Shown here in pieces: positions 26,572-36,074 of a stretch of 62,934 nucleotides of DNA (position 1 is the first letter of the stretch; each line of letters begins with the position of its first letter). The stretch spans positions 1-62,934 of the forward strand of contig NZ_JAHWUS010000007.1 of the NCBI RefSeq assembly GCF_019455445.1. The letters run 5' to 3'. This stretch comes from Pseudaquidulcibacter saccharophilus. GTDB taxonomy: Bacteria; Pseudomonadota; Alphaproteobacteria; Caulobacterales; Aquidulcibacteraceae. The notes beneath the pieces are model-generated. The model was not told where the DNA came from, searched no databases, and was given only the letters and a program-made list of their open reading frames with translations. The position numbers and the translations under genes were made by a program.

Positions 26572-27132
26572 ATGGATAAGTTCAGTGCCGCAATAAAATA
26601 TGAAGTGCAGGATTTAATTGATGCACAAAATTTATTTTCCGAACGCTATTTCAATGGATATAAAATGTTCCGCACTGGCCTTATGGTTTTGGTTGCGGTT
26701 TTCATGGTTTGCAGCCTAATTGAATTAATGAGCCGTTCCATGGAAAAAAGCGCGGCATTTTACGTTATTATAAATATTTGCATTGGCGTTTTGGCCACGG
26801 TGGCATTTTATTTCAGCACTATGTTAGTGGTTTATACCAACATCCCACAAAAACAAAAACGCGCCTTTGAACAAATCAAAGATTATGAAGATGAGATTAC
26901 CTTTACCATCGAGGGTGAAGAGCTAAATATACGCACAAACGTAATGTATGGAAGTATCGAATTTGCCAATCTCTTCAAATGGCTTGAAAATGATAAAACC
27001 ATCATCGTCATGCAGCGCGAAGATATTATGAATTTCTTCCCCAAGGCAAAAATCACCCCGGAATTTTTAGGCGCACTTCATGCCGCTCTTGCGCGCAATA
27101 AAATTCCTAAGGCAGATTTTAAAAACAGCTAG
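26572..27132 (+). CDS. YcxB-like two-TM protein
   Basis: About 186 residues. A short cytosolic N terminus is followed by two TM helices (MFRTGLMVLVAVFMVCSLIELM and AAFYVIINICIGVLATVAFYFS) and a C-terminal cytosolic beta domain (ITFTIEGEELNIRTNVMYGSIEFANLFKWLENDKTIIVM). This layout matches YcxB-like proteins, function unknown. ATG 26572 is preferred to GTG 26557. It is convergent with the TonB receptor gene. Confidence 0.65.
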   Translation: MDKFSAAIKYEVQDLIDAQNLFSERYFNGYKMFRTGLMVLVAVFMVCSLIELMSRSMEKSAAFYVIINICIGVLATVAFYFSTMLVVYTNIPQKQKRAFEQIKDYEDEITFTIEGEELNIRTNVMYGSIEFANLFKWLENDKTIIVMQREDIMNFFPKAKITPEFLGALHAALARNKIPKADFKNS

Positions 27133-27142
27133 GGTCAGGACC

Positions 27143-29020
27143 CTAAAACTGTATCAAGGTACCCATCACAATTGTTCGCGATACATAATAACGGTTTTTA
27201 TAATCGGAATAATCGGAATTAAACTGCACCCCGGCCTGATTTTTTGTATTGAACAAATTATTGACGTTCAAATAAAAAATCGGATCGGTTTTAAGGCTTC
27301 TTACCTTGAAGGATTTTATATAGCTGAAATCAAGGCTGTTATAATCTTTTAGCTGATATTGGTTTTTAAGCCCATAAATCGGCCCATTTATTTCATCAAA
27401 CGAAACGGGTTTTGAATAATATGCCCCGCTCATGCCGGTATAAATCAGATTGATATTTTGAAACCCCGCAAGCGAATATTTTGCCTTTAGCTTTATAAGG
27501 TAATCAACCTTTTCATTGCCATTTTGTTTTTCGCCGCCAATCATTTGATAAGGCAATGACCGCGCAAAAACACCATCAAGTTCAAGCTTGTTAAAGCTGG
27601 CGGTAATTGTGGCATCAACACCGTTTATTTTTGTGGTTTCACCAGCAATTGTATCATTCTTGTGATAGACGCCAATGGTGAATTTGTTGTCGCCCATAGT
27701 TAATTTATAATCAAGTGAAACTTGGTCACTGCGCACTGTATCAATAGTTTCCTGCGCCGAACGAATTGGTAAAACCACCGCACCATATCGCCCAAAAGCA
27801 AGTATAATATTTTGCCGTGAGTTTGGAATATTGAACGACAAGTTTAAATGAGCCGAATTTGAAATATGCAAATCATTTTGCAAATAATCGCGATACCCCG
27901 CGCCAAGCGTGAATTTTGAATTTGGGTTCCATGTCATAAAGCCATAATAAGAAAGATAATCGGCATTTCTTTTTATGCTTTGGACGCCGTTGCCACTTTC
28001 AAGGTCAAAGTTTTCATACCCAAGCCCAATGCGGTAAGATAATTTTTTATCCTGCAACCGACCGGCAAGGTTTAAATCTAGATAGTCATATTGGTTTTGA
28101 TTGCGATAATTATTCCCGCCAATATAGATTTTTTCATCGGTGAAAGTTTTGGCGACATCAAGTTTTACACGCGCACTACCCAATGATTGCTCGAATGAAA
28201 ATAAATTATAATTGCGTGACTTTTTGTCAGATAATTTATTGCTATCATCATAAAGATCATAAGGGTGGCGGGAATTTTCGGTATCGCCAATTACATAAAG
28301 CCGAAATTCAGTGCCATCCTTTGGGCGGAATAATGTATTTACCCCAATTGAAACCCCTTGTGACTTTTCAACCAATGACTTTAAGTCTGGATTAACGACC
28401 AAAAGCGGTGCCAAATTTGAATAGTCTATATAAGTTTGGATAAAGCCCTTTGAGCTGTCCTTAAAAGGCCTTGAATAGACAAAGGTTGATTTGGCAAAAT
28501 TAGCCTGAAGGCTGGTTTCCTTTACTCCACTATCATCCGGCAAAATGCGCACTGCACCACCGGCATTATTGTTGAAATAAGCAGGGGCGGCGGTTGCATA
28601 GGTTTCAACATCGCGCACTGTTGAGGTATTGAAAATTGAAAATGAGCGCGTGGTTTGTAAAACCGATGTCCCACGCACCGCTTCATAAATTGGGATATCG
28701 TTGAAATAGATACGTGTAAGACGGGGGGAGCCGCCACGTAATGAAATATCAGCATCATTATTGTTATTGGTGGAAAATTGTAAATCACTAACCGCCAAAA
28801 GTGCGTCCGCCTTTGCCGCCGGATTAGTATAAATATCAAGGCGGTTCATTTTAACCTGGGCGAATGGGCGGGATATGATTTTCGCTTTTACGATGACCAC
28901 ATCACCGTCCACTTTTGTGACAGGCTTTGGTTTCTCTTCTTTTTTTTGGGTTACAACAATTTCTGTCGCAGGGGTAATTTGCGGGACCACATCAATTGCA
29001 TCATATAATAAAGCAAACAT
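27143..29020 (-). CDS. TonB-dependent outer-membrane receptor lacking an obvious signal peptide
   Basis: 625 residues. A plug domain lies near 65-170 (LLAVSDLQFS..., DADISLRGGSPRLTRIYFNDIPIY, NNNAGGAVRILP); the rest is beta-barrel, ending in Phe (VMGTLIQF), as outer-membrane proteins do. Segments like TEIVVT could be a TonB box. The N terminus MFALLYDAIDVVPQ is not a credible signal peptide, and an in-frame stop 15 nt upstream prevents extension. TAGGGCG provides a ribosome binding site. It follows the DUF2141 gene by 8 nt. The substrate is unknown. Confidence 0.8.
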   Translation of the reverse strand: MFALLYDAIDVVPQITPATEIVVTQKKEEKPKPVTKVDGDVVIVKAKIISRPFAQVKMNRLDIYTNPAAKADALLAVSDLQFSTNNNNDADISLRGGSPRLTRIYFNDIPIYEAVRGTSVLQTTRSFSIFNTSTVRDVETYATAAPAYFNNNAGGAVRILPDDSGVKETSLQANFAKSTFVYSRPFKDSSKGFIQTYIDYSNLAPLLVVNPDLKSLVEKSQGVSIGVNTLFRPKDGTEFRLYVIGDTENSRHPYDLYDDSNKLSDKKSRNYNLFSFEQSLGSARVKLDVAKTFTDEKIYIGGNNYRNQNQYDYLDLNLAGRLQDKKLSYRIGLGYENFDLESGNGVQSIKRNADYLSYYGFMTWNPNSKFTLGAGYRDYLQNDLHISNSAHLNLSFNIPNSRQNIILAFGRYGAVVLPIRSAQETIDTVRSDQVSLDYKLTMGDNKFTIGVYHKNDTIAGETTKINGVDATITASFNKLELDGVFARSLPYQMIGGEKQNGNEKVDYLIKLKAKYSLAGFQNINLIYTGMSGAYYSKPVSFDEINGPIYGLKNQYQLKDYNSLDFSYIKSFKVRSLKTDPIFYLNVNNLFNTKNQAGVQFNSDYSDYKNRYYVSRTIVMGTLIQF

Positions 29021-29028
29021 TTCGCGCC

Positions 29029-29463
29029 CTATTCAATTGTAATTTTGGTAACGGTTGCGCCATTTACATCAATTGCGGCATCATCGAATTTTGGTGGCCC
29101 GAAATTGCCTTTTGCATTATTGCTTGCGGCCCATGGCTCTTTAGGAATACCCATTGCATTGGTATCAAGTTTCATGTTGCCGTTTAAATCGTGAAAAATT
29201 CTTATTGCATATTTGCCCTTGGCAATGTTTTCGATGGTGAATTGATTATTTTTTAAATCTTCTACCTTTACTGCCGCACGGTAATCGCAGCCAAATTTAT
29301 CGTAATTTTCTTGCCTACTTACACAGGCCATTATCATTCCATCTTCGCTTTCAAGGCCATTTAATTGCACAGTAAGTGGAAAAGTTGCCTCCTGCGCAAA
29401 TGCCGAAGTTGCAAACGTAGTGAGAGCCAAAATAGAAATTTTTATGATATTTTTCATTTTCAA
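29029..29463 (-). CDS. DUF2141 domain periplasmic protein
   Basis: 144 residues with a signal peptide (ILALTTFATSAFAQ). The body reads LTVQLNGLESEDGMIMACV, KGKYAIRIFHDLNGNMKLDTN and GIPKEPWAASNNAKGNFGPPKF, the DUF2141 signature. DUF2141 proteins have an immunoglobulin-like fold and are commonly encoded beside TonB-dependent receptors, as here. Exact role unknown. Confidence 0.85.
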   Translation of the reverse strand: MKMKNIIKISILALTTFATSAFAQEATFPLTVQLNGLESEDGMIMACVSRQENYDKFGCDYRAAVKVEDLKNNQFTIENIAKGKYAIRIFHDLNGNMKLDTNAMGIPKEPWAASNNAKGNFGPPKFDDAAIDVNGATVTKITIE

Positions 29464-29587
29464 TTCCTTTCAATAAATCGAATGAAATTGTCTTATGAAA
29501 AATTTTTATGCGCTGCATCACGCTTTACGTGAGAGAAATGTTTCTATTCGTCAAATGCCTGCAATTGCATTTCACGAAGCGCGAATT

Positions 29588-30697
29588 TCATTTATACCCA
29601 TATTTTTTAAGCCAAAGAAGTGCGTTTTCTTCAGTTGGGTCAATCTCCAAAGCTTTTTTGAACAGGCTGATTGCCTTTTTGGTATTCTTTTCCTTGGTTT
29701 TATTTTCGGTATAAACTGCGGCTAAATTAGAACATCCGATAGCCGCACCAAGGTCACAGGATTTTTCAAATAGCCGTTTACCCGCAATATAGTCGTTAAT
29801 ATTTTTACCATTGAAATACTTATCGGCACCAATATTATTACAGCCAAGACCAGAGCCATAATTGCACGCCATTTCATAATATTTAACGGCATACTTCATG
29901 TCTTTTTTAACGCCGTGTGCCTCTTCATAAATTAACCCAATTTCAGAACAAGAATCACCATCTTCTAATGCGCAGCCTTGTTCGAAATATTCGGCGGCCT
30001 TGATGAAATCAGTGCGATTATATTGCGGATCAGAAAACATTACGCCCAGATTTTTACAACCAACCCCAATTTCGTGATTACAAGCATCTTTGAAATACTT
30101 CATTGCCGTATCGGTGCTTTTTCCAATGCCACGCCCATATTGATACATATAGCCAAGGCCAGAGCATGATTCATAATCACCCAAATCACACGCCATTTTA
30201 TAGTATTTAACGGCCATGACATCATCTTGGGCGACACCATCACCTTTGAAATAATTGACCGCCACATTAGTGCAGCCAGTTTCATCATTTAGGACACATG
30301 CTTTTTGATAAAATTCGCTGGCACGCTTTATGTCTTTTGCAAAATATTTGCCTTTATCGTACATAAAGCCAACATTAACACACCCACCGCCATCACCATT
30401 ATCACAAGCATTTTGATATAATTCAAAAGCCTTTTTTAAATCCACGGGATAACCATTGCCATCTTCGTGCATCAATCCAAGATAGGTGCAGGATGTGTAA
30501 TCATTGTTGTTGCATGCAAATTCCAACAAGTCCTTGGCTTTGTCATAATCCTTATAATAAAGATAAACTGCACCACGTTCAGCGGCGGATTTTACCTCTT
30601 CTTGGGATTCTGGCTCACCAGCTTGTGAAAGGCAGGGGGCAAAAACCAACCCTACCGCCATAATAATCAGCAATTTTATAGATTTGTGAATTTGCAT
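29588..30697 (-). CDS. Secreted Cys-rich Sel1-repeat protein (copy A)
   Basis: 369 residues after ATG 30697. The signal peptide is LLIIMAVGLVFAPCLSQAG. About eight Sel1/TPR-like repeats follow, each with a Cys pair in the form AC(x7)CxxLG, for example ACNNNDYTSCTYLG and ACDLGDYESCSGLG. Paired cysteines spaced this way form disulfides in the Helicobacter Hcp family. Sel1 repeats bind proteins or peptidoglycan fragments. It lies directly downstream of a paralogue on the same strand. Confidence 0.8.
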   Translation of the reverse strand: MQIHKSIKLLIIMAVGLVFAPCLSQAGEPESQEEVKSAAERGAVYLYYKDYDKAKDLLEFACNNNDYTSCTYLGLMHEDGNGYPVDLKKAFELYQNACDNGDGGGCVNVGFMYDKGKYFAKDIKRASEFYQKACVLNDETGCTNVAVNYFKGDGVAQDDVMAVKYYKMACDLGDYESCSGLGYMYQYGRGIGKSTDTAMKYFKDACNHEIGVGCKNLGVMFSDPQYNRTDFIKAAEYFEQGCALEDGDSCSEIGLIYEEAHGVKKDMKYAVKYYEMACNYGSGLGCNNIGADKYFNGKNINDYIAGKRLFEKSCDLGAAIGCSNLAAVYTENKTKEKNTKKAISLFKKALEIDPTEENALLWLKKYGYK

Positions 30698-30718
30698 TTT
30701 TATCGACACCAAAACCAA

Positions 30719-31783
30719 TTATTTTTTACCGAATTTGGCAGTCCATTTTTTTGCAAGCTCATTATCGCTATCAATATCATTTGCTTGTTGAATATAGGAT
30801 TTTGCGGTTTCCAAATCTTTTTTGGTATAGGTGTCATCACTATAAACCCATGCCAATTTTGCACACGCCTCATCAGAATATAAGCCACAGGCATAATCCA
30901 ACATATCGATACCAGTTTGAACTTTTTCTTTATCTTGTAAGTATAATTCGCCGGCATTCAGGCATGAATTAATATCATCTTTTTCACATGCAACACCAAA
31001 ATAGTCGGCCGATAGGCCTGGCTTTTTATCCATGCCATAAAGACCATCGCGGTACGCCTCGCCTAATACCACACATGCTTCGGTATAGCCCTTTATACAA
31101 CCGGTATGGAACGCAGCTTCCCTATCTTCAACTTTGGCATTTTCATCATCATTAAGGACAAGACCATAATTATAGCAGCCTGTGCTATCTTCATTCTCAC
31201 ACGCCAATTTATAAAAAGAGGTTGCCTTTTTAATATCTTTTTCGACGCCAAAACCATTATCATAAAGATAACCAAGCCCACTACATGCGGCATAATATTT
31301 CATATCACATGATTTCTGGAAATATGTATTTGCCTTTGCATAATCTTTTGTGGTTCCAACGCCGTCCTGATAAACAGAAGCAAGATTGTTACAGGACAAT
31401 GCAGAATTTATCGAACAACCTTTTTGGTAAAGTTGGAAAATGGTCGTGTCGCTGCCTTTTAACTCTTCATAATTTTCATACAAAAAACCAAGATTGGCAC
31501 AGCCATTACCGTCTTTTAAATCACAGGATTTTGAATAAAGATCTTTTGCTTTGTGAACATCTTTGTCTGTCCCCTCACCGTCTTCATACATTAATGCGGC
31601 TTGTTCACATGCCTCACCATCATTTTTTGAACACTCGGCTTCAAATAATTTTAGCGCCTTGTCAAAATTGGAATTATCATATTCTTCATATGCTTTATCA
31701 AGCGCAGGGCTTGTTGTGGCAGATGATGCCAACCCCGGAATTGCAAAAAACGCAGCAATAAAAAAGGCGCGAAAAATTCTCAT
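30719..31783 (-). CDS. Secreted Cys-rich Sel1-repeat protein (copy B)
   Basis: 354 residues from ATG 31783, which has GGGGGGAA upstream and opens a clean signal peptide (MRIFRAFFIAAFFAIPGLASS). Sel1 repeats with Cys pairs (ECSKNDGEACEQAA, SCDLKDGNGCANLG, SCDMKYYAACSGLG) match copy A in design but differ in sequence, so the duplication is old. The C terminus (LETAKSYIQQANDIDSDNELAKKW) resembles a final TPR. Copy A starts 22 nt later, so the two are likely one transcript. Confidence 0.8.
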   Translation of the reverse strand: MRIFRAFFIAAFFAIPGLASSATTSPALDKAYEEYDNSNFDKALKLFEAECSKNDGEACEQAALMYEDGEGTDKDVHKAKDLYSKSCDLKDGNGCANLGFLYENYEELKGSDTTIFQLYQKGCSINSALSCNNLASVYQDGVGTTKDYAKANTYFQKSCDMKYYAACSGLGYLYDNGFGVEKDIKKATSFYKLACENEDSTGCYNYGLVLNDDENAKVEDREAAFHTGCIKGYTEACVVLGEAYRDGLYGMDKKPGLSADYFGVACEKDDINSCLNAGELYLQDKEKVQTGIDMLDYACGLYSDEACAKLAWVYSDDTYTKKDLETAKSYIQQANDIDSDNELAKKWTAKFGKK

Positions 31784-31913
31784 TCTATTCCCCCCATATT
31801 GGCAATAGTAATAAGCTAATATTTGGCAAATTAAAGGCAAAAAAACCGTTTGTTAAAATATTTATTTTGCGGCACCCTAGTGGCACAATAATTCAAATTG
31901 CCAACACACTTGC

Positions 31914-32417
31914 CTATGATCGAAAGCTTTTCCACTGGTGATCAATTTGCCCTTCATAGGGTGGCGGCAGCACAACTTCACCAATGAATTTTGCGCCAAT
32001 ACGCTCTGCAAGTTTTGAAGATGCCGGATTTTCAGGCGAGATTGAATGCACATATTCATCAAATGGCAAATTATCAAAACACCATTTTAATGCCGCCTTT
32101 GCAGCTTCTTGAGCATAGCCTTTACCATCGGCACTTTCTATTAATGCCCAGCCAAATTCCTGACCGACCCAATCGAACATATTTACCGGACCAATATTAC
32201 CAATCCAGTCGCCGGTTGATTTTTCAATCACGCTAAACATACCAAAGCCATACATTTGCCATGCACCGACCCAGGTCATAAATTTTGTCCATGCACCTGC
32301 GGGGTCAAGCCCGCCACCCGCATATTTTGAACGTTCAAAATTGCCGCGCATCTTGGTGAACGCATCTAAATCCTCTAAAATAGGCGGACGAAGTATCAAG
32401 CGCTCGGTTTCAATCAT
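31914..32417 (-). CDS. GNAT N-acetyltransferase, RimJ/RimL-like
   Basis: 167 residues. The N terminus ETERLILRPPILEDLDAF and the acetyl-CoA loop around GKGYAQEAAKAALKW identify the RimJ/RimL branch. SPENPASSKLAERIGAKFIGE is the usual C-terminal block. The substrate is unknown. It overlaps the end of the upstream bolA gene by 4 nt. It is clearly related to the acetyltransferase at 59.2-59.8 kb. Confidence 0.85.
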   Translation of the reverse strand: MIETERLILRPPILEDLDAFTKMRGNFERSKYAGGGLDPAGAWTKFMTWVGAWQMYGFGMFSVIEKSTGDWIGNIGPVNMFDWVGQEFGWALIESADGKGYAQEAAKAALKWCFDNLPFDEYVHSISPENPASSKLAERIGAKFIGEVVLPPPYEGQIDHQWKSFRS

Positions 32418-32644
32418 TTAACTTTCGTTTCCAAAGCCAAGGCATGCAATGCGCCGCCCATATTCCCCTTTAATGCGGCATAAACCATTTGATGTTGCGC
32501 CACACGGCTTTTGCCAACAAATGCAGAAGTTGCCACAATCGCTTTGAAATGATCACCATCACCTGCAAGGTCGATAATTTCAATATCGGCATCGGGAAAG
32601 GCTTCTTTAATCATATCGTGGATTTCATCTGGGTGCATTGGCAT
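32414..32644 (-). CDS. bolA: BolA/IbaG family protein
   Basis: 76 residues. The pattern IEIIDLAGDGDHFKAIVATSAFVGKSRVAQHQMVYAALKG is typical of short BolA proteins with the invariant His (AQHQMVY). BolA proteins bind monothiol glutaredoxins through a shared Fe-S cluster. In many alphaproteobacteria the gene pairs with grxD; here an acetyltransferase follows instead. Confidence 0.88.
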   Translation of the reverse strand: MPMHPDEIHDMIKEAFPDADIEIIDLAGDGDHFKAIVATSAFVGKSRVAQHQMVYAALKGNMGGALHALALETKVK

Positions 32645-32731
32645 TTTGGTGTCTCTCTTTTTATTTGTAACTATCTATATAGATTATGCCCCCTTAAATT
32701 CAACCTTTTTACAAAGTCATAAAAATATCAT

Positions 32732-32770
32732 TTGACACCATCCTTATATATCTATATTTCTCGATATATG
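32732..32770 (+). promoter_or_regulatory. ars operon promoter and ArsR operator
   Basis: TTGACA at 32732-32737 and a TATATT -10 candidate at 32753-32758. A perfect 7-bp inverted repeat ATATATC (32746-32752) / GATATAT (32763-32769) brackets the -10 and reaches the ATG at 32768. The ATG lies 10 nt after the -10 box, so the mRNA may be leaderless. ArsR binding there would block RNA polymerase. Confidence 0.6.
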
Positions 32771-33118
32771 GATATTATCAAAGCAACCAATGCCTTTTCT
32801 GCCCTAAGCCTTGAAACCCGTCTTCAGGCAATGCGTCTATTGATAAAGGCTGGCAAAGATGGAATGCCCGCCGGCGCAATTAGTGATGCCTTGGGGGTAA
32901 AACAAAACACCATGTCATCACATCTATCAGTATTGCAAAATGCTGGTTTAATTTATTCGGAACGTGATGGGCGCGTAATCCGTTATTTCATGGATATGAA
33001 TGAGTTTAAATCACTTTTGACCTATTTATTAGAGGATTGTTGCGGCGGTGAAGGTGCGGTCTGTCGTCCACTTATAAATATGGTTGTTAATACTTGTAAT
33101 GAGGAGAATTGCGTATGA
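32768..33118 (+). CDS. arsR: ArsR-family metalloregulator
   Basis: 116 residues of the winged-helix ArsR/SmtB fold. The recognition region is GAISDALGVKQNTMSSHLSVLQNAGLIYSERDGR. Cys residues lie near the C terminus (LEDCCGGEGAVC and CNEENC), placed as in CadC/ArsR subgroups with C-terminal As(III) sites. An upstream in-frame ATG at 32732 is rejected because it overlaps the -35 box. The stop overlaps the next start (ATGA). It represses the operon until arsenite binds. Confidence 0.9.
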   Translation: MDIIKATNAFSALSLETRLQAMRLLIKAGKDGMPAGAISDALGVKQNTMSSHLSVLQNAGLIYSERDGRVIRYFMDMNEFKSLLTYLLEDCCGGEGAVCRPLINMVVNTCNEENCV

Positions 33119-33612
33119 GTAATAGAAAATTCAATATACTCTTTCTTTGCACCGGCAATTCAGCAAGATCTATTCTTGCCGAAGCTATCGTAAATCATTT
33201 TTTTGGCGACAAATTTGTGGCTTATTCGGCAGGTTCACACCCAACAGGCGCAGTTAATCCAAATTCAATCGCGCTTTTGGAAAATTTGAATATTGACACC
33301 AAATTTGCACGTTCAAAAGATTGGAATGAATTTGCCACCGCAGATTCACCTAAATTAGATTTTGTCATTACGGTTTGTGATAATGCCGCCGGTGAAACCT
33401 GCCCCGTCTGGATTGGGCAGCCTATGAACGCACATTGGGGCGTTGCAGACCCCGCCAATGTTGAGGGAAGCAAACCAGAAATCGCCACCGCATTTAACGA
33501 AGCATACCGTATGCTTAAAAACCGTATTACAGCTTTTGCAAGCCTACCAATCACAAGTCTTGATAAAATGTCATTGCAAACAAAAATGAATGAAATTGGC
33601 AAATCAAAATAA
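33115..33612 (+). CDS. arsC: Arsenate reductase, low-molecular-weight phosphatase type
   Basis: 165 residues. The P-loop is [11 protein letters not shown] (Cys-x5-Arg with Asn/Ser), as in thioredoxin-coupled ArsC and LMW tyrosine phosphatases. [13 protein letters not shown] carries the further cysteines needed for arsenate reduction. It converts As(V) to As(III) for export by the Acr3 pump downstream. ATG 33115 has GAGGAG 8 nt before it. Confidence 0.88.
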   Translation: MSNRKFNILFLCTGNSARSILAEAIVNHFFGDKFVAYSAGSHPTGAVNPNSIALLENLNIDTKFARSKDWNEFATADSPKLDFVITVCDNAAGETCPVWIGQPMNAHWGVADPANVEGSKPEIATAFNEAYRMLKNRITAFASLPITSLDKMSLQTKMNEIGKSK

Positions 33613-33626
33613 TAGAAAGTAATAAA

Positions 33627-34622
33627 ATGGGTCTGTTTGAGAAAAATTTGTCAATCTGGGTTGGTTTATCGATTGCTTTGGGTGTAATTCTTGGCAACCT
33701 TTATCCGCCACTATTTCAAACTATTGCCGCGTTTGAATATGCACATGTAAATTTGGTGGTGGCAGTTTTAATCTGGGTAATGATTTACCCAATGATGGTG
33801 AATGTTGATTTTTCGACCATTACCAATGTTGGCAAAAATCCCAAAGGCTTAATTGTTACCTTTATCGTTAATTGGCTTATCAAACCTTTTAGCATGGCAT
33901 TATTGGGCATAATATTTTTGCAATTTGCCTTTGCCGCCTTCATTCCCAAAGAGCAGGCAAAAGAATATATTGCGGGGCTTATATTGCTTGGAACTGCACC
34001 ATGTACGGCAATGGTTTTCGTCTGGTCGCGACTTGTGAAGGGTGATGCGAATTACACCCTTGTGCAAGTGTCATTGAACGATTTGGTGATGATTGTTGCC
34101 TATGCCCCAATTGTTGCATTATTGCTTGGCATTGCGAATGTGACAGTACCTTGGGACACGCTTATATTATCTGTGGTTTTATACGTAATCATACCGATTG
34201 TGGCGGGTTATTTTACGCGCAAAAACCTTGGATCCGAAAAATTAGAACGCCTTTTAAATCACCTAAAGCCCTATTCAATAATTGGGTTATTGGCGACAGT
34301 GGTTTTATTATTCGGCTTTCAGGCAAAAACATTAATTGCAAAGCCTTTGGTCATTGCAATGGTTGCTATTCCAATTTTTATCCAAAGCGTTTTAATGTTC
34401 TTCCTTACCTTTAATTGGCTATGTAAAATCAAAGTGCCGCATAATATCTCTGCCCCTGCGGCATTGATTGGTGGGTCAAACTTTTTTGAATTGGCGGTGG
34501 CAGTTGCCATAAGTCTATTTGGACTAAATTCAGGGGCCTCATTGGCAACAGTTGTCGGGGTTTTAGTTGAGGTTCCGGTGATGCTGTGGCTTGTAAATAT
34601 CGCAAATAAGAGGGTCTATTAA
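33627..34622 (+). CDS. acr3: Arsenite efflux permease, Acr3 family
   Basis: 331 residues with about ten TM helices. [18 protein letters not shown] contains the conserved Cys of Acr3, and [39 protein letters not shown] is the C-terminal signature. It exports arsenite using the proton gradient. The stop is followed immediately by the next start codon. Confidence 0.94.
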   Translation: MGLFEKNLSIWVGLSIALGVILGNLYPPLFQTIAAFEYAHVNLVVAVLIWVMIYPMMVNVDFSTITNVGKNPKGLIVTFIVNWLIKPFSMALLGIIFLQFAFAAFIPKEQAKEYIAGLILLGTAPCTAMVFVWSRLVKGDANYTLVQVSLNDLVMIVAYAPIVALLLGIANVTVPWDTLILSVVLYVIIPIVAGYFTRKNLGSEKLERLLNHLKPYSIIGLLATVVLLFGFQAKTLIAKPLVIAMVAIPIFIQSVLMFFLTFNWLCKIKVPHNISAPAALIGGSNFFELAVAVAISLFGLNSGASLATVVGVLVEVPVMLWLVNIANKRVY

Positions 34623-35042
34623 ATGACAATAAAAATCTATCACAACCCCGAATGTGGCACTTCGCGCAATGTGTTGGCAGTTATTGAGGCCGCAGGTTAT
34701 AAGCCCGAAATTATCGAATATATCAAAACCGGCTGGCAAGAAGAACAATTACGCCATTTGTTAAAAGCCTGCGGCTTGACACCAAAACAAGCGCTTCGCA
34801 CCACAAAATCCCCCGCCAAAGAATTGGGATTAATGGAAGATGATGTTTCTGATGAAACCATATTTGCGGCAATGCTTGAATATCCAATTTTGGTAAATCG
34901 CCCGATAGTCGTTACCGAAAAAGGTTCAAAATTATGCCGCCCTTCAGAAACTGTTTTGGACATTTTAGAAAAATGGCCACCTGCCCCATTCTATAAAGAA
35001 GATGGTACATTTATGATTGATGTGGATGGAAACCGTGTTTAA
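34623..35042 (+). CDS. arsC: Arsenate reductase, glutaredoxin-coupled (Spx/ArsC fold)
   Basis: 139 residues. MTIKIYHNPECGTSRNVLA carries the single active Cys of the E. coli-type ArsC. KSPAKELGLMEDDVSDE and EYPILVNRPIVVTEKGSKLCRPSETVLDIL are typical. It reduces arsenate with glutathione and glutaredoxin, unlike the first ArsC of this operon, so two chemically distinct reductases are encoded together. Confidence 0.93.
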   Translation: MTIKIYHNPECGTSRNVLAVIEAAGYKPEIIEYIKTGWQEEQLRHLLKACGLTPKQALRTTKSPAKELGLMEDDVSDETIFAAMLEYPILVNRPIVVTEKGSKLCRPSETVLDILEKWPPAPFYKEDGTFMIDVDGNRV

Positions 35043-36063
35043 CAAATTAGTGCAAAAACAACCCATTGTATTTTTGACCTTATCATTTGCAATTTGGTTT
35101 GGAATTTACAAAAGCCTGATTGCATTTTCGCATTGGGTAGTAAGTCTATTGCCAATTGATCCGAAATCACATTTGGGTGGGGCAGTTCAATTCTTTTTCT
35201 ATGACACGCCAAAAGTTTTAATGCTTCTGACAGGCATTGTTTTTGTTATGGGGATGATAAATTCATATTTCACACCTGAACGGACACGGGCAATATTGGC
35301 TGGAAAAACTGAAGGTGTGGCGAATGTTGCCGCCGCAAGTTTGGGTGTGGTAACGCCATTTTGTTCATGCTCTGCGGTTCCTTTATTCATTGGCTTTGTG
35401 CAAGCTGGTGTTCCACTTGGTGTAACTTTTTCATTCTTAATCGCTGCACCAATGATTAATGAAGTCGCACTAACCTTGTTATTCTCATTGTTTGGTTGGA
35501 AAATTGCGGCTTTATATCTTGGGCTTGGTTTAAGCGTGGCAATTGTTTCTGGCTTTATACTTGGCCGCTTGAAAATGGAAAACTATCTTGAAGATTGGGT
35601 GCAACAAATGCCCAAATATGACGCAGATAAAGTAACCGACACAATGACCCTGTCTGAGCGTATCGAAAGCGGCTTTCAATCTGTTAAAGAAATCGTTGGC
35701 AAAGTTTGGCCCTATATATTGGGTGGGATTGCCGTGGGTGCACTAATTCACGGCTATGTACCAGAGAATTTCATGGCAAAATTAATGGGCAAAGATGTTT
35801 GGTGGTCTGTTCCATTGGCAATTTTAATTGGCATTCCAATGTACACCAATGCAGCTGGTGTTATTCCAATAGTTCAAGCACTGCTTGCCAAGGGTGCAGC
35901 TTTGGGAACGGTTTTGGCGTTTATGATGTCGGTTATTGCCCTTTCATTGCCCGAGATGATTATTCTTCGCAAAGTTTTGAAACTACGATTAATTATAACT
36001 TTTATAGGCGTGGTCGCAGGTGGAATATTGCTTGTGGGCTATGTGTTTAACGCTGTGTTGTAA
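35026..36063 (+). CDS. Permease of the UPF0718/DUF318 group (ArsP-like)
   Basis: 345 residues, about eight to ten TM helices in two halves. The first half holds GVVTPFCSCSAVPLFIGFVQAGVPLG and the second GIPMYTNAAGVIPIVQALLAKG, the hallmarks of this permease group. ArsP members export trivalent organoarsenicals such as methylarsenite. The ars-operon setting makes that likely, but other UPF0718 permeases have unknown substrates. It overlaps arsC by 17 nt. Confidence 0.85.
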   Translation: METVFNKLVQKQPIVFLTLSFAIWFGIYKSLIAFSHWVVSLLPIDPKSHLGGAVQFFFYDTPKVLMLLTGIVFVMGMINSYFTPERTRAILAGKTEGVANVAAASLGVVTPFCSCSAVPLFIGFVQAGVPLGVTFSFLIAAPMINEVALTLLFSLFGWKIAALYLGLGLSVAIVSGFILGRLKMENYLEDWVQQMPKYDADKVTDTMTLSERIESGFQSVKEIVGKVWPYILGGIAVGALIHGYVPENFMAKLMGKDVWWSVPLAILIGIPMYTNAAGVIPIVQALLAKGAALGTVLAFMMSVIALSLPEMIILRKVLKLRLIITFIGVVAGGILLVGYVFNAVL

Positions 36064-36074
36064 AGGAAAACAGA

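Noticed and set aside
32732-32767. Upstream ATG giving a 128-residue ArsR
   Set aside because: This start would lie on the -35 element and adds a non-homologous N terminus; ATG 32768 fits the promoter and the family.
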